From the NCBI GenBank assembly GCA_045128835.1, contig JBGVRX010000011.1:42871-106870 (forward strand): DNA of 64,000 nucleotides, read 5' to 3'. Below the pieces are notes generated by a model. That model was given only the letters and a program-made list of their open reading frames with translations, did no database searches and was not told the origin of the DNA. Of the stretch, positions 44,700 through 54,009 are shown one piece after another. The first letter of the stretch is position 1; each line of letters opens with the position of its first letter. The position numbers and the translations under genes are program-made. The stretch is from CALVUJ01 sp045128835 (lineage in GTDB: Bacteria; Bacillota_I; Bacilli_A; RFN20; DUOF01).

Positions 44700-45167
44700 T
44701 TAATTCTTTTCAATTGCTAAAATTTCTACTTTGTATGGTCTAGCAACTTCAACTTCTACAGTTTCACCAATTTTATGTCCTAAAATTGCTTTTGCTAAAG
44801 GTGCTTCATTAGAAATTTTATTTTCCATTGGATTTGCTTCAATAACGCCAACGATTTCATAAGTTTCTTCTTCATCGAAATCAATTAATCTTACTGTAAC
44901 ACAAGAACCAACTTGAACTGTTTTTGTAGAACCCTTTTCTTTGATTAACTCATAATTATCTAAAATAGCTTCAATTTCTTTAATTCTAGCTTCAATTCTA
45001 GCTTGTCCTTCTCTAGCTGCATCATAATCTGCATTTTCAGATAAATCACCTAATGCTCTTGCTTCTACTAATTCTTTAGTAATTGCAGGTCTTTCAACAT
45101 CTAATAAATGTCTGTATTCTGCTTCTAACTTAGCTACGCCCTCTTTTGTTAATTGAAATTTTTCCAT
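44700..45167 (-). CDS. greA: Transcription elongation factor GreA
   Basis: Rescues backtracked RNA polymerase by stimulating transcript cleavage. 155 aa: the N-terminal coiled coil with the acidic tip (ARALGDLSENADYDAAREGQ) and the C-terminal FKBP-like domain (EAPLAKAILGHKIGETVEV). Start at ATG 45167, nine bases after GGGGAG. It is transcribed from its own strong promoter. Confidence 0.96.
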   Translation of the reverse strand: MEKFQLTKEGVAKLEAEYRHLLDVERPAITKELVEARALGDLSENADYDAAREGQARIEARIKEIEAILDNYELIKEKGSTKTVQVGSCVTVRLIDFDEEETYEIVGVIEANPMENKISNEAPLAKAILGHKIGETVEVEVARPYKVEILAIEKN

Positions 45168-45204
45168 ATAACTCAACTCCCCTATTCAATTAAATACTTC
45201 ACGG

Positions 45205-45233
45205 ATTATAGCATTAAAATAAGTAAAAGACAA
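45205..45233 (-). promoter_or_regulatory. Strong sigma-A promoter of greA
   Basis: Minus strand: TTGTCT (45228-45233), 17-base spacer, TATAAT (45205-45210) with a TG extension (ATGCTATAAT). Confidence 0.78.
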
Positions 45234-45322
45234 GTTTTTAAAACAAATTAATTTTTATTTAAAATAAAAAAAGATTTCACCTAGTTTATCACCAAATAAA
45301 ATCCTCTTAATATTACATTTTT

Positions 45323-45568
45323 TTACTCTTCTTCATCTAAGAATGATTCTAAAACTTCATTAGCAAGTTCCCATTCTTCTTCACTTTCAAGTTCACTTAA
45401 TTCATGAGTTTCTTCATTGTATCTAAATGGTAGAACATCACCGTTTTCATCATTTTCATCATAATAAAGAACATATTTATATCCTAACTCTTCGCTTTCA
45501 AAAGTTAAAAGAATAGTCAATTCAACTTCTGTTCCATCTTCTTTAGTAATTAAAATTTTATCATCCAT
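45323..45568 (-). CDS. yrzB: DUF1292 family protein (YrzB-like)
   Basis: 81 aa, very acidic. The pattern ITKEDGTEVELTILLTFESEELGYKYVLY then PFRYNEETHELSELES is the DUF1292 signature. In B. subtilis it follows yrrK (ruvX) as here, 12 bases apart, with GGAGGAAAACAAA before the ATG. Function unknown. Confidence 0.93.
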   Translation of the reverse strand: MDDKILITKEDGTEVELTILLTFESEELGYKYVLYYDENDENGDVLPFRYNEETHELSELESEEEWELANEVLESFLDEEE

Positions 45569-45580
45569 TTTGTTTTCCTC

Positions 45581-46000
45581 CTATTTTTTACTATCTAAGT
45601 AGTTTTGTAAAATAACTACCGCAGCCATCTTATCGATAATTTGCTTTCTTTTATTTCTTGATAAATCAAATTCAAGAAGTCTATTTTGAGCTAATTTTGT
45701 TGTCCATCTTTCATCAACTAGAACAACTTCTAACCCCAAATTATCAATTATCTTATTTCTAAAATCTTCGCAAAGAAGCGCCTTATCTCCAATATCACCA
45801 TTCATGTGTTTAGGATACCCCAAAACAATTTTACTTACTTTTCTTTCTTTAGCTATTTCTACAACTCTTCTTAGCGCACTTTCAAAGTCATCTTCTTTAA
45901 AACGAAATGTTTCTACTGCACTAGCAATCATCTCTAAACTATCCGAAATAGCAATACCAATTGTCCTTGTTCCTAAGTCCAAACCTAAAATCTTACCCAC
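45581..46000 (-). CDS. ruvX: Holliday junction resolvase-like nuclease / pre-16S rRNA processing (RuvX/YqgF)
   Basis: 139 aa RNase H-like fold: GLDLGTRTIGIAISD at the start, VLGYPKHMNGDIG in the middle, and VDERWTT near the end. The family is linked to 5' maturation of 16S rRNA. The start codon is GTG 46000, with GAGGAGAGTGCTTT before it. It heads the ruvX-DUF1292 unit. Confidence 0.93.
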   Translation of the reverse strand: MGKILGLDLGTRTIGIAISDSLEMIASAVETFRFKEDDFESALRRVVEIAKERKVSKIVLGYPKHMNGDIGDKALLCEDFRNKIIDNLGLEVVLVDERWTTKLAQNRLLEFDLSRNKRKQIIDKMAAVVILQNYLDSKK

Positions 46001-46116
46001 AAAGCACTCTCCTCACGAATTAATTATATCACCGTTTTAAAAAAATTACATATTTATTATATATAAAAAGGTTTTTTAGCAAAAAAATAGTATAATAAAA
46101 AAAGGAAGTGATTGTA

Positions 46117-46944
46117 ATGGTAAGAGTTATTGCTACTGACTTAGATGGAACTTTATTAACCCCTAGAAAAAAATTTACTTTAGTTGCAAAAGAAAATAAA
46201 GATTATCTAAAAAATTTCTACGGAGATATTGTTTTGGTTTCGGGCAGAAATCCTCGTTTTTGTGCAAAAATTTGTAATTGTCTTAAAATACACCACAATT
46301 TTGTTGCTCTTAATGGCGCACTTATTGTAAAAAACGGAAATGTAATTTATAGGCAATCAATGAAAAAAACAGGCTTAGTTGCTATGTTAGAATTTTTAAA
46401 AGCCTATTACACAAATTTTGAATTATTGATTTTTGACAAATATGATAGAATCGTATGCTACTCACCAATGAAGAAAAGCAAAATAAAAATCAAACATTTC
46501 AAGCATTTTATGAAGCATGGTCGTTTGCACGAAAAGATAATTGTAAACAACAAACTTGCTTTAAAACTATTAAACAACAATGTTGATATTCATAAAGCTA
46601 TAATTTATGGAGATCATTGTGATGACATGTACAATTTACTAAAAAAAGAATTCAGTGAACACTTTGCTTTCTTCCCTAGCCACCACTCAATTGAAGTGTC
46701 TCCTATCGGAGTAAGTAAGGGAGATGCTTTGAATTATCTTATAAATACAACTAAAGTAAAAAAAGATGAAGTATTTGTTGTCGGAGACAGTGCCAATGAT
46801 TTAACTATGTTTGAACAATTTAAAAATTCATTTGTAATGGACACTGCCGAAAACTATATTAAAGCAAAAGCAAAACATACTATACACAATTTCACAGATT
46901 TAAGTAAGTTCACAACTTTGAACAACAATTTTAAAGAGGTATAA
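46117..46944 (+). CDS. Cof-type HAD phosphatase
   Basis: 275 aa HAD-superfamily hydrolase of the Cof/IIB type: DLDGT near the N-terminus (nucleophile Asp), SGR in motif II, a C2-type cap, and VGDSANDLTMFE near the C-terminus. Members hydrolyse sugar phosphates or flavin phosphates; the substrate is not predictable. The start is ATG 46117 behind AAGGAAGTGATTGTA. It is two bases ahead of the next gene, thus an operon. Confidence 0.9.
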   Translation: MVRVIATDLDGTLLTPRKKFTLVAKENKDYLKNFYGDIVLVSGRNPRFCAKICNCLKIHHNFVALNGALIVKNGNVIYRQSMKKTGLVAMLEFLKAYYTNFELLIFDKYDRIVCYSPMKKSKIKIKHFKHFMKHGRLHEKIIVNNKLALKLLNNNVDIHKAIIYGDHCDDMYNLLKKEFSEHFAFFPSHHSIEVSPIGVSKGDALNYLINTTKVKKDEVFVVGDSANDLTMFEQFKNSFVMDTAENYIKAKAKHTIHNFTDLSKFTTLNNNFKEV

Positions 46945-46946
46945 AA

Positions 46947-47669
46947 ATGGACTACTTCAATTACACTTTTTTTGAAATACTAAAATACAAAATTGAATTT
47001 TCTTCTTGCCTAGAATACGCAACTGAATCTTATGAATTAAAAAAGGAAGAACTAGAAAAGAACATATCTTATTTAAAAAATAATTTAGAAAGCGGCATGT
47101 ATAAAGAAATTGTCACTTCTTTATTTACAAACTGCGATATAATAAATGAAAATTTATCAATATTTTTTAAAAATTTTTCAATTTCAAAAATAATTAAATT
47201 AACAAAAGCAAAAAAAATAGCACCAAGAATCTCATACATTAAATCTATAGTGGACTGCAATCATACTTTAGGCAATATCATTAAAAGTTTTTTAACCGAA
47301 GAAGAATTAAAAAACAAACTGGATAAAAAAATATTGCAATTACTCAAAACGCATGAAAAACATTATAATCATTTCTTATATTTTATTGTTTATAATATGT
47401 ATATCTGTTCCCTTTATCCAAATAAATCGAAATTAAAATATAAAGAAGAAGACATCAAAGATATAGTTGGATTATTAAAATATTGTAATAACGAAAACAT
47501 ATTTGATAATTCTTTGAAAGTTTTAGAAAAAAATATTGAATTAGATATAAATAATGAATTCGAAAAAATCTCCAACAAATGCATAGAATTAGAGAATGAG
47601 TTGGATAAAGAAACAAAAGAAGTTATAAACTTGTTGAATTCACAATTAGAAAAAAGCAAAAATTCTTAA
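46947..47669 (+). CDS. Hypothetical alpha-helical protein, 240 aa
   Basis: Unrecognised, Lys/Glu/Asn-rich and almost wholly helical, with coiled-coil character at residues about 25-50 and 200-240 (ELENELDKETKEVINLLNSQ). No signal peptide; a hydrophobic stretch in the middle (HFLYFIVYNMYICSLY) is too polar for a safe membrane call. It follows the HAD gene by two bases, with AGAGG before the ATG. Its base composition is especially AT-rich, even for this genome. Confidence 0.72.
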   Translation: MDYFNYTFFEILKYKIEFSSCLEYATESYELKKEELEKNISYLKNNLESGMYKEIVTSLFTNCDIINENLSIFFKNFSISKIIKLTKAKKIAPRISYIKSIVDCNHTLGNIIKSFLTEEELKNKLDKKILQLLKTHEKHYNHFLYFIVYNMYICSLYPNKSKLKYKEEDIKDIVGLLKYCNNENIFDNSLKVLEKNIELDINNEFEKISNKCIELENELDKETKEVINLLNSQLEKSKNS

Positions 47670-47675
47670 TTAAGA

Positions 47676-47704
47676 TTGTAAAAACAATATAATTTTGTTA
47701 TCAT
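47676..47704 (+). promoter_or_regulatory. Promoter of the small membrane protein gene
   Basis: TTGTAA (47676-47681), 17-base spacer, TATCAT (47699-47704) with a TG extension. Confidence 0.55.
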
Positions 47705-47733
47705 AAATAAGTAATTTTAAGGAGACGAAAGAC

Positions 47734-48009
47734 ATGAAAAAAATAGACTTCAAAAAAATAAATTATAAAAAAATCATTTATATTACAGTTCTAGTTGTAC
47801 TAGGAATTATCTTCGTTGGAGCTCTTACTTTTGGTTCAATTGCAGCATTTGCTGGAGAAACAAGAGAAAGCATTGAAGTATGGTATGCTGGCAAATTTGA
47901 GAAAGAAATATCTTTACTAAAACAATCTATAATTTGGTTATTGGTATCAAGTTCATTATTAGTATTCATTTTATCTTTCAAAGATTTCAAAAACAAATAT
48001 TTAAATTAA
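47734..48009 (+). CDS. Small membrane protein, two segments
   Basis: 91 aa with a Lys-rich N-terminus, a membrane segment at about residues 14-37 (IIYITVLVVLGIIFVGALTF), an external loop with GETRESIEVWYAGKFEKE, and a second segment (IIWLLVSSSLLVFILS). The ribosome binding site AAGGAGACGAAAGAC is strong; promoter and terminator frame it as a single gene. Not recognised. Confidence 0.78.
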   Translation: MKKIDFKKINYKKIIYITVLVVLGIIFVGALTFGSIAAFAGETRESIEVWYAGKFEKEISLLKQSIIWLLVSSSLLVFILSFKDFKNKYLN

Positions 48010-48030
48010 GCAACTTAGGTTGCTTTTTTT
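48008..48030 (+). terminator. Intrinsic terminator of the small membrane protein gene
   Basis: AAGCAAC / GTTGCTT stem with a TTAG loop, then TTTTT. Confidence 0.9.
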
Positions 48031-48115
48031 ATTCTTAAACAAATTACAAATACTTTATTTGTAAATATTATAAATATAATTTAATCATGCTATAATGAAA
48101 TTGTGGTGATATAGT

Positions 48116-49777
48116 ATGAAGAAATATAGTTTATTACTTTTTTTAGTTACTTTTTTGCTTAGTGGTTGTTCTATTTCCTACTCTACTAATATAAATGGTG
48201 GAGGCAATATTCAAGACAGCGGTTCTAGCAATGAAGGGAATGGAAATTCTAATAATGGAGGAAATAATGGTGAAACTCCGCCTCCTTCTGGAGATAACGG
48301 TTCAGATAATCAAGGCGATTCTGGAAATAGCAATGTCTTAACACCTAATTTATCAGCTATTAATAATCCTGACATAGCCGCTCCTAGCACTATAAATGAT
48401 AGCGCTCTATTTTATCCAAGTTATTTGAATGCATCGAGTTCTATTATATTGCAACATTCATATGTTGATGATACCAAAACCGGTCAATATAAAGTGTATT
48501 CTGCTTATTATTCTTCTTACTATGATACTCTATATATTGCTTACGATTCTGTAACAAACCCAGTTCAAACAATAACAGCCAAAGATTTATATCAAATGGA
48601 AAGACACGCAATAAACTATTTCGTTACAGATAATAATAAAACGGATTATAAAAACTATTTAAAAGCTGTTCTTGTATATCCAGATACTTTAGCAAGTAGT
48701 TGTAGAAAAGGACTAACTGATAATTCATCAATCAGCATTAACGGATGCGCCAATTATGTAGGAAAAGAAGCCGTTATTAGTTTAAATAGAATGTCTGAAC
48801 TTGCACATTTTTATGAAGAAAGAAAAATACCTGCTTCTGGAACTACCTATTATCAAGTTGAAGCAATGAGATTTACTTTTGCCCATGAATTTGGTCATGT
48901 ATCTACATTCTACAATATGGCCCATCAAAGTGATGAAAATTATGAAGACTATTTAAAACTTAGATTAGGAGACCTATACTCTACAATTTACCCAAATGGT
49001 TTGCCTACATCATACAGTAGCCAAAATACAGGTTATTATACTCAACCAAGTGAAATCTTAGCAGATGATTATGTTGAACTATTCTATGATAGATCACAAA
49101 AAGTTAGCGAAGATACATATAGTTACACACTTGATAAAAACTACGATAGAAACTCTTTGAAAGATTATTCATCTATCAAAGATTTAGAGACAAATGAAAC
49201 TCTATATACTGTGCTTAGAACTTACTATATCAATTATTTCTTAGATAACTCTAGCAGAGTAACATACACAACACCTAAAATTATGTCACTACCATCTAAT
49301 GCAAGACAAATAGAATATTATGAATCAGTTTCAAAAATAGGCTCTTCAAAGAAAACAATCTCTACTTCATCTGAAGTTCACCTTATAGCGGTAGGAGAAA
49401 TAACAGTAAACAGTGTTAAATATTATAGAGTCATCTTATCTAACACATTCAATGCTTTATCTTCTGGTTCATACGATGAAAAAGAAGCAGGAAAAAAAAT
49501 GGGTTATGTTAAAGCTTCAGATTACACAAGAAACACTCAATTAAAGCTTTATAAAATAGATAACAATCTTTCTCAAAACACGAAAATGACTAAATATCAA
49601 ATGGCTCCAATCGAGCAACACAGCAACATATTTGTCTTACCATACTATGACTTTTCATATGTTTTAAATAAATCTACAAGTACAAACTATGCTACAATGT
49701 ATGATTACTTAAACACTAAAATTTCTGGTCAAACTTATAAAATAAATATATACAGTTTTGGAACATTACTTAACTAA
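48116..49777 (+). CDS. Lipoprotein with zinc metalloprotease motif
   Basis: 553 aa. Signal peptide with lipobox LLSGC (Cys18), then a low-complexity Gly/Asn/Ser linker to about residue 75, which should lift the rest away from the membrane. A gluzincin-like site follows: HEFGH at 257-261 (FTFAHEFGHVSTFYN) and a probable third ligand Glu at about 313 (PSEILADDYVELF). The C-terminal 180 residues are beta-rich, with an SH3-like stretch (VHLIAVGEITVNSVKYYRVIL) that may bind the wall. No pro-region is obvious. A surface protease of unknown substrate; I do not know the family by name. Confidence 0.83.
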   Translation: MKKYSLLLFLVTFLLSGCSISYSTNINGGGNIQDSGSSNEGNGNSNNGGNNGETPPPSGDNGSDNQGDSGNSNVLTPNLSAINNPDIAAPSTINDSALFYPSYLNASSSIILQHSYVDDTKTGQYKVYSAYYSSYYDTLYIAYDSVTNPVQTITAKDLYQMERHAINYFVTDNNKTDYKNYLKAVLVYPDTLASSCRKGLTDNSSISINGCANYVGKEAVISLNRMSELAHFYEERKIPASGTTYYQVEAMRFTFAHEFGHVSTFYNMAHQSDENYEDYLKLRLGDLYSTIYPNGLPTSYSSQNTGYYTQPSEILADDYVELFYDRSQKVSEDTYSYTLDKNYDRNSLKDYSSIKDLETNETLYTVLRTYYINYFLDNSSRVTYTTPKIMSLPSNARQIEYYESVSKIGSSKKTISTSSEVHLIAVGEITVNSVKYYRVILSNTFNALSSGSYDEKEAGKKMGYVKASDYTRNTQLKLYKIDNNLSQNTKMTKYQMAPIEQHSNIFVLPYYDFSYVLNKSTSTNYATMYDYLNTKISGQTYKINIYSFGTLLN

Positions 49778-49780
49778 AAA

Positions 49781-49818
49781 AAAGAGAATTTAGATTTATT
49801 TATCTAAGTTCTCTTTTT
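49781..49818. terminator. Bidirectional terminator between the lipoprotein and the methyltransferase
   Basis: AAAGAGAA plus TTTAGAT pairs with ATCTAA plus TTCTCTTT around a short AT loop, flanked by A and T runs on either side. Confidence 0.82.
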
Positions 49819-50971
49819 CATTTAATAATCTATCTAATGTTATTGTATAGTTAAATTCTTTTTTCAAATTATCTAATTCTTCTTTTTGCTTTTTATAATT
49901 TATGTTTTTATCTCTTTTAACTGCTCTTATTAGGATATTCTTTGGTGTATGTTCCATATCAATGAATTCTAATAATTGTGTTTTATAACCATTTAATTCT
50001 AAAAGTTTAGCTCTAGTAACATCTGTAATTAATGCGGACATTCTTTCTTTTACAATCCCATAATCTGTAAGTGCTTTTAAGTTATCCGTTTTAATTTGCT
50101 TGTTTAGTTCATGTTGACAACAAGGGACCGAAAGAATGACTTTTGCTCCCCACTTTATAGCATTATACAAAGCATAATCTGTAGCTGTATCACAAGCATG
50201 AAGTGTTACAACCATATCAACTTCACTCTCTTTATAGTCTTTTATATCTCCGACTTGGAATTTAATTCCTTTCATACGATATTTACTTACTATTTGATTA
50301 CACTTATTTATTACATCTTTCTTTAAATCCAATCCTATAATATTTACTTTATAATTTAAAACTTCAGTTAAATAATAATGAATTGCAAATGTTAAATATG
50401 ACTTACCACAGCCAAAATCAATTATATTAATTGTTTTAGTTGTATCAAATTCCTCTACGATATCTTGAACAAATTCTATAAATCTATTTATTTGTTTAAA
50501 TTTATCATACTTATCATTTAACACCTTACCTTGTAAGTTCATTACTCCAAGTTCTACTAGAAAAGGAACAACAGTATTATCTTTTATAATGTATTGTTTT
50601 TCTCTGTTATGAGAGTATTTTAACTCTTTATGCGCTACTTGATTAGCCCTTTCAACAATACTTATTTTACCCGATTTGTTAGATAAAATATGATATTCTT
50701 TTTCACTTGTATTAATAAGTACTTGTTTAAAAATATTTGTTATAAGCGCTACTACTTCATCAATTGAGTTAGCAATATCTAAATTAGAATGTGCTACTCT
50801 ATTTTCAAAATGATAAGTAAATTGATATTTAATTTCTTCATTAGATTCGAATGGTTTTACTGTTACCTTTACGATTGATTCCTTATCTTTTTTATAAGGA
50901 TTAGAGAAAATCATTCTTAAAATATTTTTATCACTAAATAAATTTTCTATTAATTGTCTTAAATTATTCAT
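49796..50971 (-). CDS. Class I SAM-dependent methyltransferase (METTL25/Trm13-like type)
   Basis: 391 aa. The SAM-binding domain is in the middle: DFGCGKSYLTFAIHYYL (motif I), NIIGLDLKKDVINKC, then LHACDTATDYALYNAI and SVPCCQHELN. The LHACD...PCC pattern is seen in a family of putative RNA methyltransferases (COG0500 members, RRNAD1/METTL25-like). The substrate is unknown. Its ATG overlaps the TGA stop of sufB (ATGA), so it is read as part of the suf operon, though a role in Fe-S assembly is not implied. Confidence 0.85.
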   Translation of the reverse strand: MNNLRQLIENLFSDKNILRMIFSNPYKKDKESIVKVTVKPFESNEEIKYQFTYHFENRVAHSNLDIANSIDEVVALITNIFKQVLINTSEKEYHILSNKSGKISIVERANQVAHKELKYSHNREKQYIIKDNTVVPFLVELGVMNLQGKVLNDKYDKFKQINRFIEFVQDIVEEFDTTKTINIIDFGCGKSYLTFAIHYYLTEVLNYKVNIIGLDLKKDVINKCNQIVSKYRMKGIKFQVGDIKDYKESEVDMVVTLHACDTATDYALYNAIKWGAKVILSVPCCQHELNKQIKTDNLKALTDYGIVKERMSALITDVTRAKLLELNGYKTQLLEFIDMEHTPKNILIRAVKRDKNINYKKQKEELDNLKKEFNYTITLDRLLNEKENLDK

Positions 50972-52359
50972 CCTATACTACCTTCCATTTCTAGCTTAAT
51001 TAAATTATTAAGCTCTACTGCATATTCCATTGGAAGTTCTTTAGCAAAAGGCTCAATAAATCCCATAACAATCATTTGAGAAGCTTTAGTTTTATCCAAG
51101 CCTCTAGACATTAAATAAAATAATTCATCTTCGCTGATTTTAGAAACACTAGCTTCGTGTTCAATTATTGAAGAGTTATTATTAACTATATTTGTAGGTA
51201 TTGTATCACTAGTAGATATGTCATCAATCAATAATGTGTCACATTCTACTTTACTACGAGAATTCTTCGCTTTTTCTCCAATTTTTACAAGACCTCTATA
51301 ATCTACAACACCACCGAGTTTACCAATAGATTTAGAGATGATAGTTGAACTAGTGTTTGGTGCCAAATGAATCATCTTAGCTCCAGCATCTTGAATTTGA
51401 TCTTTGGATGCTACTGCTATAGAAATACATACACCTTTAGCGTATCTTTCCTTCAAAACACAAGCAGGATATTTCATATTAATGTGCGAACCAATATTAC
51501 CATCGATCCATTCCATTAATCCATTTTCTAAAACTAATGCTCTTTTTGTAACTAAGTTTATAATATTAGTTGACCAGTTTTGAATTGTAGAATATCTACA
51601 TTTTGCATCTTTACAAACTATTATTTCTACGACTGCAGCATGCAACGAATCTTTAGAATAAATAGGTGCGCTACATCCCTCTACATAATGAACTTCACTA
51701 CCCTCATCTACAATAATCAAAGTCCTTTCAAATTGTCCCATTTGTTGTGAGTTAATTCTAAAATAAGATTGTAAGGGCTTATCCAATTTTGTGTTTTTTG
51801 GTATATAAATAAACGAACCACCAGACCATACTGCGCTATTTAAAGCAGCAAATTTATTGTCTGTAAAAGGAACTACAGTACCAAAATATTTCTTAAATAG
51901 TTCTGGATATTGTTTTAATGCAGAGTCAGTATCTAAGAAAATAATACCTTTTTCTTCAACTTCTTTTAACATTGAATGATATACAACTTCAGATTCATAT
52001 TGAGTTGAAACTCCTGACAAGAATTTTTGTTCTGCTTCTTTAATGCCCAGCTTATCAAAAGTGTTTTTTATGGTTTCAGGAACTTCATTCCAATCTGCAG
52101 ACACCTTGTCACTAGGTCTTATAAAATAAGTAAAATCATTAAAATCTATTTCACTTAAATCAGGACCAAAACTTGGCATAGGTCTTTTAACAAACTCATT
52201 GTATGACTTAAGACGATACTCAAGCATCCATTCAGGTTCATTTTTATATTTAGAAATTTGTCTTATTATATCTTCATTTAAACCTTTTTCAGTTTTAAAG
52301 ATAGAAACGTCTTTATCTTTAAATCCATATTTATACTCTGTTTCTTTTTCTAAATCCAT
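50968..52359 (-). CDS. sufB: Fe-S cluster assembly protein SufB
   Basis: Scaffold subunit of the SufBCD complex. 463 aa: right-handed beta-helix core (residues about 150-390), the GCSAPIYSKDSLHAAVVEI region, the KCRYSTIQNWS segment and the C-terminal helical part (SEDELFYLMSRG) that binds SufC. The protein ends in EMEGSIG followed by TGA, as in B. subtilis, which shows TGA is a stop here. Start behind GGAGGGGTAGAA. Confidence 0.96.
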   Translation of the reverse strand: MDLEKETEYKYGFKDKDVSIFKTEKGLNEDIIRQISKYKNEPEWMLEYRLKSYNEFVKRPMPSFGPDLSEIDFNDFTYFIRPSDKVSADWNEVPETIKNTFDKLGIKEAEQKFLSGVSTQYESEVVYHSMLKEVEEKGIIFLDTDSALKQYPELFKKYFGTVVPFTDNKFAALNSAVWSGGSFIYIPKNTKLDKPLQSYFRINSQQMGQFERTLIIVDEGSEVHYVEGCSAPIYSKDSLHAAVVEIIVCKDAKCRYSTIQNWSTNIINLVTKRALVLENGLMEWIDGNIGSHINMKYPACVLKERYAKGVCISIAVASKDQIQDAGAKMIHLAPNTSSTIISKSIGKLGGVVDYRGLVKIGEKAKNSRSKVECDTLLIDDISTSDTIPTNIVNNNSSIIEHEASVSKISEDELFYLMSRGLDKTKASQMIVMGFIEPFAKELPMEYAVELNNLIKLEMEGSIG

Positions 52360-52378
52360 TTCTACCCCTCCATTCTTT

Positions 52379-52813
52379 TTATTTATCTTTATTAATTATT
52401 TCTTTTAGTCCATTCCAAGATAAAGTTGCACATTTAATTCTATTTGCTTGTTTTGATGTATTAACAAACGCTGCAGCTTCACCTAATAATTCTTCATCAT
52501 AGTCTTTTCCATAAAGCATATTCAAATAATTTTCAATAATAACATTTGCTTCTTCGACACTCTTATCTTTTAAAAGTTCACTCATAATCGAAGTTGAAGC
52601 AGTAGAAATAGTACACGCTACGCCATCAAAACAAATATCTTTTATTGTTCCATCTTCTACTAAAACCTCTAAATCAATGTTATCAATACATGACTCAGAA
52701 TCCAAATTAACCTTAGTATACTTTTCATCATTTTTTAATTTTTTGTTTCTAGGATACTCATAATGATCCATAATTATTTCCCTAATTAAACTAGGATTAT
52801 CAGAAATACGCAT
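52379..52813 (-). CDS. sufU: SufU, zinc-dependent sulfurtransferase
   Basis: Takes persulfide sulfur from SufS. 144 aa: Cys in SCIDN (with the conserved Asp two residues on, as in the TCGD of other SufU), ACTISTAS (second Cys) and RIKCATLSW (third Cys), the zinc set of SufU. The loop of the first Cys is unusual (SESCID where NPTCGD is common). The start overlaps the sufS end by 14 bases. Confidence 0.92.
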   Translation of the reverse strand: MRISDNPSLIREIIMDHYEYPRNKKLKNDEKYTKVNLDSESCIDNIDLEVLVEDGTIKDICFDGVACTISTASTSIMSELLKDKSVEEANVIIENYLNMLYGKDYDEELLGEAAAFVNTSKQANRIKCATLSWNGLKEIINKDK

Positions 52814-54008
52814 CTAAAAAATCACTTCCTTTACTTGCAACTTCAATAAATTTATCTACTTCTTCAATTGTATTATAGAAATAAAAACTACATCTAACAC
52901 TAGCATATGTATCTATAACGCCGTCAATAAGTTTAGCACAATGTTGCCCTGCTCGTAAACAGATATTATATTTCGCAAAGTAACTAGCTGCATCTTGAGC
53001 AAAAACATTCTTTATATTAAAAGCTATTGTGCTTGCTTCATTATCTTCATTGTAAATTTCTACATGTTCTAATTTTTTTAACCCCTCTATTGCTCTATCT
53101 CTTAAAAGTTTCTCCTGTTTTTCAATGAAATCAAAACCTACTTCATTTATATACTTAAGAATAGCACCTAATCCTAAAATGCCTTCAATATGAGGAGTAC
53201 CTGCTTCAAATTTTCTAACAGAATTGTAAACTGTATACGTTCCATCTTTTTCAAACTTCTTATTCATGCCTCCACCTAACACAATCGGTTCGCATTCTTG
53301 CAAATATTCTACTTTCCCAAATAAAACGCCTATACCTGTAGGACCACCTAGTTTATGAGCTGAAAACACATAAAAATCACAATCTAAATCTTTCATACTA
53401 ACTTTTGTATGAGGCGTAGCTTGAGCTCCATCTAATACAAATAAAATATTATTTTCATGTGCCACCTTGCACATTTCTTTTGCTGGTATTTTATATCCCA
53501 AAACATTTGAAACATAAGCAAAACTTGCAATCTTCGTTTTAGGAGTAATGGAATTTTTAAAACTTTCTAACGTTATTTTTTTATCCGTTAATTTTACATA
53601 TTTAATAATTGCTCCTGTTTCTTTTGCAATTTTAAACCAAGGTAACACGTTAGATGCATGCTCTAACTCACTGATTAAAATTTCATCACCTTTATTTAAT
53701 ATTTTTTTACAATATCCTTCTGCAATTAAATTCATACCAGCAGTGGATCCGCTAGTAAAAGCAATTTCATTCTCTTCACAATCAACAAACTTTGCAACTT
53801 CTTTTCTAACTTCTTCAATTTCTACATCTACTTTATATGATAAATAATAATCTCCTCTATGAGCATTAACACACAAATCATTATAGTAATGATTAACTGC
53901 ATCAATGACACATTTTGGTTTTAAAGCAGTTGATGCATTATCAAAAAAGATAATCTCTGGATTATTCTTAAAAAATGGATAATCTTCTCTATACTTATTA
54001 AATTCCAT
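52800..54008 (-). CDS. sufS: Cysteine desulfurase SufS
   Basis: PLP enzyme giving persulfide sulfur from cysteine. 402 aa: SGSTAGMNLIAEG, the VLDGAQATPH Asp segment, the PLP lysine in FSAHKLGGPTG and the active-site Cys in LRAGQHCA. Group II desulfurase. The stop codon is TGA, followed at once by TAA in the same frame. One base separates it from sufD. Confidence 0.96.
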   Translation of the reverse strand: MEFNKYREDYPFFKNNPEIIFFDNASTALKPKCVIDAVNHYYNDLCVNAHRGDYYLSYKVDVEIEEVRKEVAKFVDCEENEIAFTSGSTAGMNLIAEGYCKKILNKGDEILISELEHASNVLPWFKIAKETGAIIKYVKLTDKKITLESFKNSITPKTKIASFAYVSNVLGYKIPAKEMCKVAHENNILFVLDGAQATPHTKVSMKDLDCDFYVFSAHKLGGPTGIGVLFGKVEYLQECEPIVLGGGMNKKFEKDGTYTVYNSVRKFEAGTPHIEGILGLGAILKYINEVGFDFIEKQEKLLRDRAIEGLKKLEHVEIYNEDNEASTIAFNIKNVFAQDAASYFAKYNICLRAGQHCAKLIDGVIDTYASVRCSFYFYNTIEEVDKFIEVASKGSDFLDAYF

Positions 54009-54009
54009 T

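Noticed and set aside
52553..52559. A second 0A-box sequence (TTCGACA) at 52553.
   Set aside because: It lies inside sufU, far from any start, and is taken as chance; it shows that a single box without context is weak evidence.
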